Shown one piece after another: positions 1 through 15,030 of a stretch of DNA of 52,214 nucleotides. This DNA is from Cochliopodium minus (taxonomy: Eukaryota > Discosea > Himatismenida > Cochliopodiidae). The notes under the pieces were generated by a model, which saw nothing but the letters and a program-made list of their open reading frames with translations, ran no database searches and had not been told where the DNA came from. The stretch is taken from positions 1 through 52,214 of the forward strand of contig JAMYWO010000183.1 in assembly GCA_024220525.1 (NCBI GenBank), given 5' to 3'. Positions within the stretch are counted from its first letter, which is position 1, and the number at the start of each line of letters is the position of its first letter. The position numbers and the translations under genes are program-made.

Positions 1-63
1 AAAAAATAAAAAATAAAAAATAAAAAATAAAAAATAAAAAATAAAAAATAAAAAATAAAAAAT
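1..63. repeat. A6T heptamer microsatellite at left edge
   Basis: The window opens with about nine copies of the 7-mer AAAAAAT, then degenerates into AT-rich intron-like sequence. The right edge carries the same heptamer in reverse complement, which suggests the contig was cut at low-complexity tracts. Confidence 0.9.
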
Positions 64-151
64 GAAAAATAAAAAATGTTGTATAAAATAAAAATAAAAA
101 AATATGAAAATAAAAAATGTTGTTTTAAATAAAAATAAAAAAAATTTTCAG

Positions 152-1392
152 ATTCAAGCTTCTTGTTCTATCATTGGTATTTATAATTTAATTTTTTAAA
201 AATATTTTTATCTTTTTTATTTTTAAATTTGTTTTTATTTGGAAAGGTGCATATGGAGATGCAATCAAGAATGTTGGTGGATCTTTGTACCAAGTGAGAG
301 CATTAGATTGGAACGTAAAAAAAAAAAAAATTTGAAAAAAAATTGAAAAAAATTTTTAAAATCACAATTTTTGATAGACAAATGGACCTTTCCGTAAAAA
401 TTTTTATTTCTTATTTTTAATTTAAATTTATTACTTTTTAATTCATTTTTATTTTTATTCATTTTAATTTTTTTAATTTATTTTCAAAGAACAATGGCCT
501 CTTTTCATTGTTTACCATCCTGAAGCTACCAATGGACATCCTTTCTCCATTCTCACATGGCCAGGATTAGTAGGAGCAATGGTAAATATTCACTTTTCTC
601 TTAATTTTATTATTTAAAAAAATTTAAAATTTTTTTTTTAAGACTGGATTTTCTTCAAGCAAAGTTGGAATTTGCGAAAAAGTAAAAACTTATTAATTTA
701 TTTTTTATTTATTATTTATTATTTATTATTTCTGATTTATTACTTATTATTTCTATTATAAATAATAAATACATTTTTTTATTTTTTATTTTTATTAATT
801 TTTTGTTTATTTCTTTATTTATTTTCATTAATTTGTTTTAATTTTATGAAAGGTTTGGTTGGAATATAAAGGACATAAATCTAGAGAAGGAACTCCATGG
901 AATATGGTTCTCAGAGACATTTTGCAATACGACAACACTGTAACTGAAGGTAAACTAAAATTTATTTTTTAAATTTTATTTTTAATTTTTAATTTTTTAA
1001 TTTCAAACTTTAAATTTATTATTTATTTTTTATTTTAATTTTTTTTATTTTTTATTTTAATTTAATTTATTTTTAATTTTTTAAAAAAAATTATTTTTTA
1101 ATTTCTTTGTTTTCAGGATTGAACAGATTGATTGCAGCACACAGAACTTGCTCCATCTGGGTCGGATTGGGCCACACTAATCAATCTCAAGTCCAATTCA
1201 ACATAGTCTCCTATTCCTACGAACAAATTGACGTAAAAAATATAAATTAAAAAATAAAAAAATAAAAATAAAAAAAAATAACAAATAACAAAAAATATTA
1301 ATAAAAAATAAAAATTAAAAAAAAACATTAAAAAAAATAAAATTAAAAATAAAATAATCAAATTAAATTAAAAAGGATCAAAAAATTAACAA

Positions 1393-1424
<32 letters not shown>

Positions 1425-2171
1425 TAAAAAAAAAAAAAAAATTAAAAAAAAAATAAAATTAAAAAATAATATAATCAAATTAAACTAAAAAGGATAAAAA
1501 AATTAAAAATTTTTAAAATTAAAAATAAAAATAAAAAATAAAAAATAAAAATAAAAAAAATAAAATTAAAAAAATAAAAAATAATATAATCAAATTAAAT
1601 TAAAAAGGATAAAAAAATTAAAAAATTTTAAAATTAGGTTTACAATGATATCAACTTGGAAAGGTACCAATCTCATTTATTCCATTTTAAATTTAAAAAA
1701 TTTTTTTTGATTTTTTTTAAAATTAGAACCAATCCAAACCATCCACAGCTCAAGGATGTCGTTTACGTAGACAAACACGTTCAACCTAGTGGAGACCCTT
1801 GTTTGGGAGAATTGTTGACCAGCAACTATGGGAACTTGGACGCACCTACTGTCATCAGAAATGTCACCTCTATCTTTCAAACTGGTAAAAAAAAAAATTA
1901 AAATTTTTAATTTGGTTAATTTTAATTTTTATTTATTTAATTTTTTATTTATTTATTAATTTTTTTCGTATTTTTTAATTACTTTGAATTTTTCTTCCAT
2001 TTTTTTATTTTTTTTTCTAAAGGTGATATGCATTTGGCTGTCTATGATTTTGACAAAAACTTGGTGTATGTTTCCAATGCTTCTCCTTTTATCAACAACA
2101 CTTGCGTTCCTGCTTACGACCGTCCTTTTGTACGTTTGAACATGACTCAACTTTTCAGCCAACCTCTTTAA
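152..2171 (+). CDS. Acid-ceramidase-like Ntn hydrolase (C45/dcd-type), 5' partial
   Basis: Ten exons are visible: 152-176, 247-314, 378-393, 490-581, 643-681, 853-949, 1117-1232, 1638-1663, 1727-1884 and 2023-2171, with a TAA stop; all phases agree. The first visible exon encodes QASCSIIGAYGDA. The Cys codon at 164-166 sits where C45/acid-ceramidase-like proteins place the nucleophile that is freed by self-cleavage, and it is followed by the family motif RALDWN. Further conserved blocks are TWPGLVGAMTGFSS, RTCSIW, VVYVDKHVQPS, PCLGELL, QTGDMHLAVYD and YDRPFVRLNM. The layout matches the Dictyostelium dcd (acid ceramidase-like) group, which are lysosomal or secreted amidases acting on acyl-amide bonds. 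The signal peptide and N-terminal alpha part lie off the left edge. The substrate cannot be read from sequence; acyl-amide or ceramide hydrolysis is inference. Confidence 0.8.
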
Positions 2172-2411
2172 AAAATAATAATAAAAATGTTTTAATGAAA
2201 TTTATTTTATATTTTTGAAAGATAAATTATTGTTTTCTTTGTCTCTTTTTTTTTTTTGAAATTGATTATCTTGTATTTAATTATTCTCTGAAAAACATTT
2301 AAATCTAAATCTACATTAATTTTCATTTATGAAAAATTTATTTTCAAAAATAAAAAAATTAAAAAATTAATTAATTAAAAAAAAACTTACACAAAATCTT
2401 TATATCAAAGG

Positions 2412-4321
<1,910 letters not shown>

Positions 4322-4446
4322 ATTCAAAAGTGTTTATATAATTAAAAATTGAACAAAACAATTTTTTTTTGAAATTGAAAATTTGATCAAAATATATAAA
4401 TAATAAAAAAATATATAAAATAAATATAAAAGGGATCTCTGAAAAT

Positions 4447-6356
<1,910 letters not shown>

Positions 6357-6670
6357 ATTCAAATAAATTCTATTTTAACACTTAAATCCACAATTAAATA
6401 ATAAAAAAAATTTCTTTTTTTTTTTCATTCATCGAGATTTTGATCAAATTTCTAACAAATTTTTTTATTCTTTAAATTATGATGCTGAAAAAATGTAAAG
6501 AATGGTGTCAAATGGCCTTCTATTGATTGGAAAAATAAGAGGAATATTTTTAAAATAAATTAATTATATTAAAAAAAAAAAATCAAAAATATTTTTTTCA
6601 CCTTTTGATTTTTTTTAATTTTGCTCAAATCCATTATTATATTTTTATAAAAACACATTATTCCTCATAA
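6357..6670. other. Intergenic AT-rich stretch
   Basis: This gap between the second SQR and the small GTPase gene holds T- and A-rich runs and no reading frame with codon character. I see no RNA gene or repeat here. It should contain the SQR 3' UTR and the GTPase promoter. Confidence 0.6.
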
Positions 6671-7763
6671 ATGAGCGAAAATAAGATACTGAAGGTGATA
6701 GTGGAAGGTAATTCCTCCCAAAATATATATAAAAAAATTATAAAAAATATATTTTTTTATAAATTAGATATATTCAAAATATTTTTTATATTTTTTTACT
6801 CTCAATCAAAATTTAATAGGTGATAATGGGGTTGGAAAATCATCATTGATAAAAAGATATGTAGAAAGCACATTTTCAGATGATCACAACGAAAATATAG
6901 AACATTGTTCAAAAAAAATTGTATTTAGAAATGAAACAATCACATTGCATTTTTATGATAAACCAAGCACAGATGTAAATGAATTGGTTACAAGTCATTA
7001 TTATGGTGGAGCACATATTTCTCTTGTTCTCTTTGATTTGAGTGACAAAAAGACAATTGATGCTATAGAAGATTACACCAAAAAAATAATTCGTTTTCAG
7101 ACAAGTACAAGTTCAACAGAAAAATTAATGATTGTTATTGTTGGAAATATGTTGGATAAAGATAATCATGAGGTAAAAAAAAATAATAAACCTTTATTTG
7201 GATACAATTTTCCATATATATTTAATTAAAATGAATTATAGAGGATAGATTTGATTTTATTTAATATCAGAAGAATAATTCAAAATTAAACCTATAATTC
7301 AACAATTTCCAAAATTTCCAACTCCCTTTTCAAGTTTAAAATTTATTATTCCAAAAAAAGAAAAACAATATTTCTCGAAAAAATACACTCAATACTCAAA
7401 TATAAAATCATATATACAGTCAAATCTTTAATATTGTTCATATTTTCAATGAAAGGAAAAGAAAATAAAGATTTTATAACGATATTAAATTTATTCACTT
7501 TTAAAATCAATTTTTCAAATTCACAAAACATCCAATCCTTAAAATTATCAACCAAATATTTCTTTGAATATAAATAGGTCAAAAAAGAAGACTTAGAATT
7601 AGAGGATTTTGAATATTTCGAAATATCTGTCAAAAATAACAAGGGCATCAATGAAATGTTCACCAAAATACTCGAATTATATTATGAAGTCCCATTGGAT
7701 GAACCAAAGAACACAAACACAAAACCATCAAAAGGAAAAGGAAAGGGATGCATCATCTTTTAG
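6671..7763 (+). CDS. Divergent Rab-like small GTPase with CaaX end
   Basis: Three exons (6671-6707, 6820-7172, 7578-7763) encode 191 aa. The P-loop GDNGVGKSSL (residues 13-22) is intact and an RYVESTFSDD switch-I-like segment follows. The Rab/Ras-like region HYYGGAHISLVLFDLSDK corresponds to the usual YYRGA...VYDVTD. Two signatures are eroded. The switch II DTAGQE position reads FYDKPSTD, without the catalytic Gln, and the guanine-specificity motif NKxD reads NMLDKD. The C-terminus KGKGKGCIIF ends in a CaaX box with Phe, which favours geranylgeranylation and membrane attachment. It is probably a slow or non-hydrolysing GTPase; assignment to Rab, Rap or Ras is uncertain. The second intron (405 bp) is long for this window. 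Confidence 0.85.
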
Positions 7764-7994
7764 GGAGCAGATAAATCAAAAAAAAAAAAATCAAAAAAAA
7801 AAAAAAATTCACACATTTAATTATTATTAACGATTCCACATAACATCTTAATCCTAAAAAAACATATATACTCTCTATTCAATCCAATGAGAGGAATTTA
7901 ATTAAAAAAAGATTTTAATTTTTGTAAAATTAAACAAAGAGAAAGTTTTGCTTTTTTTTTTATTTTTTTATTATTCACAACCATTTTGCTTTTT

Positions 7995-8538
7995 TTATCT
8001 GATATAGCTTGTTATTTGGAGATCTTTCTCGTATTCTTTGAATTTCTTGCAATTCTCTATGCATTTCAACAATATTTCCTTCTTTGGCTTTCCATATGAT
8101 CCACTTTGTCCAAATGTCTTTACCTTTTTGTTTTTATCATCTACAACTATTATTCCTCCTCCCTCAACATTATATTCATTTTTAACTTTATAAGAAAAAT
8201 ATTTAATATAGAGTTCATAATATTTGTGATGAAAGTTTATTTACGATTTCCTGAAGCATATGTATCAACGAAATGATCATATATTTTATAGTGCATATCT
8301 ATCTTGTTTATTATTGGTAATTAGTGATTATATATGAATATCTTCTCTTTTTGTATTACCCAATGGATAGCTGTACAATATATACTTCAAATGTTTATCA
8401 GTTTTATTTTTGAGTATAATATATTTTTCATCTCCATTATGTTCAATCTGGCATACTATATTGAATAGAAGAAAGATTTAAATGGAATCAACATATTTGA
8501 TATTAAAATGTTTTCTTACTGTATTGAGCTTCTTCCAT
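7995..8538 (-). CDS. Phosphohistidine phosphatase-like (PHPT1/Janus), cytosolic copy
   Basis: Four exons on the minus strand (8520-8538, 8360-8455, 8245-8298, 7995-8185) give 119 aa. The fold signature of 14-kDa phosphohistidine phosphatase is visible: KYIILKN strand, DMHYKIYDHF with the His at the place of PHPT1 catalytic His53 (human YHADIYD), and then VEGGGIIVVDDKNKKVKTFG, equivalent to human CLGGGRI...KKIHVYG. PHPT1 removes phosphate from His (and Lys) of proteins. Exons 2 and 3 have exactly the same length (96 and 54 nt) and phase as those of the upstream paralogue at 8655-9336, so the two are tandem duplicates. This copy starts MEEAQYICQIE and has no membrane segment. It is convergent with the GTPase gene. 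Confidence 0.8.
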
Positions 8539-8654
8539 TTTATTTTGATTTCCCAAAAAAAAAAAAAAACGAACTAAAAGAACAACTAAAGATTTTACAA
8601 TCGTCCTTCAAAAACATAATAGAATTAAAATAAATTTTTTTGTTGTTTTTTGTT

Positions 8655-9336
8655 TCAATTATTCTTTTTTGACATAAGATACTCGGTGATTTGAATATCC
8701 TTTTTGTAAGTTTTGAATCTTGTGCTTTTCTCTATACATTTTTTCACAACATCTATGTCAGGCTTTCCGTACTGATATTTCCCACTTTGACCATAAGTGC
8801 TAACTTTTTTGTTTTTTTGATCCACATTGATAATTCCGCCTCCTTCAACGAGATACTGCATATCATCTTGTATATAAATTAATGATAAGTATTAAATCAT
8901 AAATTTTTAAATTTCACTTACCATTTCCTGATGTATATGTCTTAATAAATTTCTTGAAGATTTTATAATGCATATCTGGATTGAATGGTTTTATTTTTCC
9001 GTTATTAGTGTGATTTTCATATATGCAAATCTTCTCAAATTGTATTACCTAATGGATAGCTGTACAATATATATTTCAGATGTTTTTCTGTCTCGTTCTT
9101 TATTATGATATATTTTTCTTCTCCTTCCTGTTCAACTTGGCAAACTATATGATGCAGTAGATGATGATTATAATCTAATAGAGATTCTATTTTGCCATCA
9201 TATAATGTTTCTTACAGTAATCTGCTTTCTCCAATTTTTTGAGGAACAATTCATTTTTCTTCTTATCACCAAAATAGAACCATATTCTTGCAATGATCAC
9301 GGTAATGATAGACATGATGATCAAGAACAATTGCAT
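8655..9336 (-). CDS. Membrane-anchored PHPT1/Janus-like phosphohistidine phosphatase
   Basis: Four exons (9216-9336, 9049-9144, 8922-8975, 8655-8866) encode 160 aa. The longer first exon adds an N-terminal hydrophobic segment, MQLFLIIMSIITVIIARIWF, followed by basic residues. It reads as a signal anchor placing the domain on the cytosolic face of a membrane. The PHPT1 features follow: KYIIIKN, DMHYKIFKKF with the putative catalytic His, and VEGGGIINVDQKNKKVSTYG. Introns 2 and 3 match the neighbouring paralogue in position and phase. The stop is TGA. The start is the first ATG after an A-run; an internal Met at residue 8 is possible but would shorten the anchor. The membrane anchoring is unlike animal PHPT1, which is soluble. 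Confidence 0.8.
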
Positions 9337-9543
9337 TTTTTTTTTTTGGCATCAAAAGAACTATAATTTAATATAAAATGAGAATTTTTGATGAACAAAA
9401 ATTATGATGACTGAACAATGAAAAATATAAAGCCTTAAATCAAATTAGCTAATATCAAAGGAGGTCAAAAATTTTAATCATCATTCAATTTTTTTTATTT
9501 TTATTCTTTTTTTTTTTTTTTTTGATTTTTTGGAAAGATCGTA

Positions 9544-9936
9544 AGCAACAATGATGGATCTAGAAATACCAACATCACAGTTACTCTAAATAAAACCAAC
9601 AATGAAAGTCTAAACTCTGAAATACTTTCAGCAACGATGTCGAACCCATCACAAAAGTGAACTTATGCAATCACAAAGAACATTGTAAACAGTGGAATCA
9701 CCAACAACATTAAAAGGAACAATGGAACTGTTAATTCCAACAACAATAAACAAAATAATAATTTTGAAAATTTCAACAAAAACTTTGATAAAAACAATAA
9801 AATTAATATTAATAAAAGAAATAAAAATAATTTAACAAATCAAATTAACAGTAATACCAAGAAGTCCAAAATAATTACACAATTTCAAAAAAAAATTCTA
9901 TTCAAACTTTTTAAATACAGTAAAAATAATTTTTGA
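9544..9936 (+). pseudogene. Asn-rich interrupted reading frame
   Basis: A 130-codon plus-strand frame rich in Asn, Lys and Ser (ITVTLNKTNNESLNSEILSA, later FENFNKNFDKNNKINI) has one in-frame TGA at 9658-9660 and no good ATG. Codon choice mixes AAC and AAT as in the Asn-rich linkers of real genes in this window, which hints at former coding. However, AT-rich noise readily mimics Asn/Lys-rich protein. I do not recognise it; it may be a gene relic or nothing. Confidence 0.3.
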
Positions 9937-10240
9937 TAGTTTTACTTAAAAAGAAAACTAATACATCCTTTTAGAAAATTTAAAAATATATGGAACGATC
10001 ATAGAAACATTCAAAAAAATAATCAACGAAATAGATTTGTTTGTATCAATAACTTTAAATTCATTGTGAAAGAATAAAAAGGAAAACAAAAATAAATATT
10101 GAATAAATTAAACTCATCAATAAAAAAATGGAGATCAATTACTTGAAGTCTTTTAAAGAACTAATGGAGAAGATTTAAAGTGATTACAACAAATGAAAGT
10201 TGATTAATTAAAATTTTTTCTTTCAAAAATTTTTTTTCAG

Positions 10241-10460
10241 GTTAAAGATATTCTTTTTCGAATGAAATACATCAAATTTCTCAGAATGCTTTCGTTTTTA
10301 TTTCCATTTTTTTTAATTTTTTTTTTTAATAATTTGAAAAAGATTGAATGATAAGGTTTCGAATGGGTCTTGGAAATTTAAGGTGAGGAGATCTCTTTTG
10401 AAAAGAATGAATTATCATGAGAAAATTAAAAATTCTTTTTTTTGCTTCATATTGGAAAAG
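10241..10460 (-). pseudogene. Decayed copy of promoter and exon 1 of the EF-hand/RCC1 gene
   Basis: This segment resembles 13581-13790, the start and upstream region of the EF-hand/RCC1 gene, in the same orientation. Read on the minus strand, it keeps an ATG and the exon-1 sequence around GAAAGCATT...GAGAAATTTGAT...GAAAAAGAATATCTT. Small indels shift the frame, so MGNKNESIEKFD cannot be made. Upstream, the shared stretch GGAGATCTC...AAAAGAATGAA is also kept. It lies just beyond the 3' end of the intact gene, as expected if a second tandem copy was mostly lost. Confidence 0.65.
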
Positions 10461-10516
10461 ATGATGATTTTCTTGATTCCATTCCATTGATAATTGAGAA
10501 CTTGATCCTGTTAATC

Positions 10517-13500
10517 TCACAATTTTTGGATTTTCATTCTTTTATTTTTTTTATATAAAAAAAGATTTAAAATAGGTTTTAAAAAGAAAAGGAAGTTTAC
10601 ATTCTCAAATTTTAATTCAACCAAATTTTTGTCATACAACTTTCTTTTTTTTTTTTTTTTTTGAATTAAATAAAATAAAGATTAAAAAAAAAAATCTAAA
10701 AAAAAACAAACAAAAAAAAAATAAAATAAATGAAAAAAAAATAAAAAAAAAAGAAATTTATTAAAAAGAAATAGAATGAAATGAATTAAATTTAAAGTAA
10801 AAAAAAAAAAAAAAAAGAAAATTATAATTAACCCTTGTTTATCAAACAAATAAAAATCAGAAAAATAAGACAAACAACCCTCCAATTCAATATGGGAAGG
10901 AAGCACAATTTTTTTAAAGGGAACAAAATTTTCATCAACGTGAGTAACTTTTTCAATGTATTTAGTCCAGGATCCACACGAAGAAAAAATGGAACCATCT
11001 TCGTAAAAAATGATATCGTAATTTCCTCCTGATGTTATTTCGATTGGTTTTGAGTTTGTTGGTAAATTTAGAAAATGGAAACCTTCCTTATTCTTTAACT
11101 ATAAAAATCGTAATTAAAAATAAAAAATAGAAATAAAATAATAAAATAAAATAATAAAATAAAATAATAAAATAAAATAATAAAATAAAATAAGAAAATA
11201 TTAAAAATTAAAATTAAAATTAAAATTAAAAATAAAAATAAGAAATAAATAAAAATAAAAATGAAAATATCAAAAATAATAAAATTAAATAAATATTTAA
11301 TTTATTGAAACATTAATAAATAAAATAAAAAATAAAAAATAAATAATAAATAACGCTCAAGAATTAATTTAAGAAAATGTTTTTTTTAAAAAGAAAATAT
11401 TTGAAAAAAACTGAAAATTTAAAAATTACATGGGAACATAAACCCCAATTTATTATTTTGTGATCAGTTGTGATTGCGCTAGTGTGATAATTCGAACAAC
11501 TAACTTTCTTTACTTTTAGGTCTCCAATCTCTTCATATCCAACCAAACTGAATTGTGTTGTAAAATTACTTCTACCAAGGGTGATTTGATTTTTGTCGTT
11601 AAGTCTATTTTTATTTTTATTTTTTTGAACAAATTAAAATCTTTAAAAATAAATGAAAAAATGAAAATAAAAATTAAAAAATAAAAATGTTAAAAAATTA
11701 AAAAATAATATTAAAAGCAAAAATGTATTCAAATAAAAAATTAAAATTAAAAATTAAATATGTTAAAAATTTTTTTTTTATTTACCCTTTTACAATTCAA
11801 ATTAAAATATTTTTAAATAATTATGAATAACTTTACCACTACCAAAAACTCTTCCCAAGTTGGACAACAAGATCGAGAATTTAAATCCACCTGTCCCACA
11901 AACTATTTTTTCGTTGGGTAAAAGTGTTTCGATAGTTTTGATGAGAGTAGGTATTTTTCTAGGATTTGTGTCTCCCATTCCTAGATCGCCTAAATATTTT
12001 TTTTAATTTTTTTATTTTCAAATAAATTAAAAATTAAATAAAAATTATGTTTGATTTAAAATACAAATAATAAAATAAAAATAATAAATGAAATTAATAA
12101 AATAACAAGAATAATTTAAACAAAAATAAATTAATTAAATGAAATAAAAATTAGGTTTGATTTAATAAAATTTAAATTAAAAAATAATATAAATATAATA
12201 AAATAAATTCATAAATAAAATAAAAATAATAAGAAATATTAATTTACCATGAGAATTAGGTCCCCATGCATACACATCTCCGGTTACTTCATTAACAGTA
12301 TTTTTTTAAATAAAAATAAAATTAAATTGCAAAAAAAAAAATTAAAAAAATTAAATTGAAAATTACATGTGGTGCAAATGGTTTGGTAATAGCCACATCC
12401 TAGACTCAAAACTTTCTTTTCACTTCCCATAATCATTTTTGGTATTTTATTTGATAGTACTTCTCCTTGCCCAATCTCTCCTAAAACAAAAAAAATTTTG
12501 AATTCAAAATAATAGTTAAACTAACAAAATAATTTTAAATAAATTTTAAATTTTATTTAAAAAATAAAAATAAAAAAAAATAAAATTAAAAATTAAAAAA
12601 TGATAAAATTACCTAATCAAAATAAAAAATAAAAACAAATAATAAAAAATTAATAAAATAAAAAATAAAAATGAAAAATAAAAGAAAAAATAAAAAAATT
12701 AAAGTACCTAGTGGTGACTTTCCATGAGACCATATTTCTCCATTCTTAGTAATGAAATTTGTGAAATAATAACCTGTTACTATACCTTTTATTTCTCTAA
12801 AAAAATTTATAAATTTAAAATGATAAATTAAATTTTAAAAAATTTTAAAAATATAAAAGATGGATATACCCTCTTATCTCAATTGGTAATTGATCACTAT
12901 AACATTTTGGAATAGGCGTCATCTCAAATGTATCAGAACTTCCCCACCCTTTAAATAAAATTATGAAATAGTGTAAAAAAAATTAAACAAATTAAATTTA
13001 ATTAAAACAAAAAATAATTTTAATTTATCCAAATTTTTTTTTTTTTACCGTAGATATCCCCTTCATCAGAAATAGCAAGATAATGATAAGAAAAAGCGTG
13101 TCCAAACTTTGATATTGTTGGTATTGTGTATTCTTCATTTTTTCTGATCAAATCATAGTCATATTCAATTTTTATTTCAATTTTTTTCGGGATATCTTTT
13201 GTTTTAAAAACATTTTTTTTTTATTTTTTTATTTTTTTTTATTTATTTAAAAAAAAATTTGAATTCATTATTTTATACCCTCCTTTGATTTCTCCATTTT
13301 GATTCCCATCATCGAATTGGATAATGGCAATGATGTTTTCTCGGCGAGATAATTCTTGATATCTTCTTTTTTGATTTTGTCTGTTTGATTTGCATCCAAA
13401 TCTCTCAAAATTTCCTTCTTATTTTCTTTGTTGGTCTTGATTTGAAGTGATTTGCATAATTTGAATAGATTTTTTGAATTTAAATATCCCTTTCCATCCT

Positions 13501-13654
13501 TGCTAATTATATGAATGGGTGATGAAAAATATTATATATTTTATGTTTGAAATTTTTAAAAGAGATAATATGAATGATTTTACTCCAATTTAAGATATTC
13601 TTTTTCAAATGAAATACTATCAAATTTCTCAATGCTTTCATTTTTATTTCCCAT
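10517..13654 (-). CDS. EF-hand and RCC1-repeat protein
   Basis: Exons on the minus strand: 13584-13654, 13279-13502, 13049-13195, 12870-12948, 12708-12796, 12367-12480, 12248-12286, 11837-11989, 11430-11604, 10833-11098 and probably 10517-10643; about 490 aa. It starts MGNKNES, a possible N-myristoylation signal. Residues 22-80 form an EF-hand pair: LDKDGKGYLNSKNLF, a good calcium loop, and LDANQTDKIKKEDIKNYL. The rest is RCC1 beta-propeller repeats (DEGDIYGWGSS, NGEIWSHGKSPLG, GDVYAWGPNSHG, GRVFGSG, DGSIFSSCGSW). RCC1 propellers serve as GEFs or binding scaffolds; calcium control is inference. The junction between 11837 and 11604 does not keep phase with any GT..AG pair I can find, so a tiny exon or a 1-nt error lies there. 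The last exon is uncertain. Confidence 0.75.
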
Positions 13655-13935
13655 TTTTTTTATTTTTTTTTATAATTTGAACCAGATTGTTTGAAAAGAT
13701 TATGGGAATTTAAAGGGGAGGAGATCTCGTTAAAAAGAATGAACTATCTTCCAGAAATTAAAAATGTTTTTTAATTTGCTATTGAAATAAAATTTTTTTC
13801 TTTTATATATGATTGGATCCAACATTTATACCTCACAAAAGATGAAATATTTGATCCAAATAACTCTTTTATATTTCCAATATAAATTTTAATTAAATTT
13901 AATTTTAATTTTTTTATTAAATTAAATAAATCAAT

Positions 13936-14966
13936 TTAACAGAGAGCACATAAGCTCTGATTCTGTTTTGTTATTAAGATGTCAGATTCGTGTTCGTCAA
14001 TTTCGTTAGGATCAAAAGGTAACAGAGCAACAGCACCACCAAGTTCAAGGGAGAAAGACAAGGAATAAAGAGTGTCTTGTTCGAAATGAGGGAAATCAAA
14101 GTAATGAATCTCATCTTGATTCACTTTAACACTGAATTTCCTATCAAAAGAATGCAAAGTGATGACAAAAGTATCTCCATTAACAAATTTTATATCGCTT
14201 TTCTTAATTTCTTTTCCACTATCATATTGTTTTCCATTCTTAACTATTGTTAATTAATTATATCAAGTTGATTTTTTTTTTTTAATAAAAAATTAAAAAA
14301 CAAAATTCATTTTTTTTAAGAAAATTTTCTTTACAAATAAATGTAGTTCCTTTTAGTTCATAAACTAAATTTTTCCAAAATTTCCCAAATTTTTCTTTAT
14401 AATGTGACGGAACAAAACCAAATTTTAATTCAGAATTTTTGATTATGGAGACTTTCCATTTCCTTTCTTGGAATAAATTTCTTTCTGTCTTTGATTTGGT
14501 CCCTTTCACTAAAACATTGGATAAGACAGGACATGTGGGGTAATAGAACTTATCCAAACAAGATATTATTGTTTTATTATTGTTTGAATAAAAAAAATGA
14601 TCACTAAAAGGCTGCCATTCATCCATCCCATAATTTTCAATAAACAGTTTCCTCCAACTAAATAATTATTGTATTTTTTGAATTTATTAAAACATTTATT
14701 GAATTTATTTATTTTTTAATTAAATAATGAAATTTTAAATGGAAAAATTTAAATTTGATCGAAATTCACTTTATCTCCTGCTCGCTCTCCTTTAATTTCT
14801 CATAATGGCTCTCGATTCTTTTGCAATATAATTCTTTCCATAGAATATTGTTGTTGGCAATACCTCTCATCATTTTGTTGATTGAAGATAGATTGATTAT
14901 ATCTTTCAAATCAAGAAATGAAAAGATGATGAGGGTTGTATTTTTATCCAAAGAGCAAAAGCTCAT
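13936..14966 (-). CDS. F-box and SPRY-domain protein
   Basis: Three exons (14770-14966, 14335-14657, 13936-14243) encode 275 aa. The N-terminus is an F-box: LDKNTTLIIFSFLDLKDIIN, then SSINKMMRGIANNNILWKEL, which should bind Skp1 in an SCF ubiquitin ligase. The C-terminal half has SPRY/B30.2 character: KWKVSI, FGFVP, the exon-junction FKNGKQYDSG, GDTFVITLHSFDRKFSVKVN and YSLSFSLELGGAVALLPF. This recalls FBXO45-type F-box/SPRY receptors, in which SPRY binds the substrate, though similarity is low. It starts only 64 bp from the divergently transcribed RCC1 gene. Confidence 0.75.
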
Positions 14967-15030
14967 TTTTTTTTTTTTTCTGAATAAATAAAATTAAGGT
15001 GAAACATTAGATTGAATATATAAATAGCAG
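14967..15030. promoter_or_regulatory. 64-bp bidirectional promoter
   Basis: The start codons of the F-box/SPRY gene (minus) and the second RCC1 gene (plus) are only 64 bp apart, so both 5' UTRs and both core promoters must share or overlap this stretch. It holds a T-run next to the F-box start and AATATATAAATAG before the RCC1 start, which may act as a TATA element. Promoter use is inferred from spacing only. Confidence 0.5.

Larger units (their letters stand above)
9337..10516. other. Gene-poor stretch between PHPT and EF-hand/RCC1 genes
   Basis: No intact gene is visible in this 1.2-kb gap. It holds T-runs, an Asn-rich interrupted ORF (9544-9936, +) and a decayed copy of the promoter and first exon of the EF-hand/RCC1 gene (10241-10460). 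The remaining sequence is AT-rich with no detectable structure. Confidence 0.6.

Noticed and set aside
10682-10906. Phe-rich 74-aa minus-strand frame
   Set aside because: It is the readthrough of an exon of the EF-hand/RCC1 gene into a T-rich intron; the Phe runs are intron sequence.
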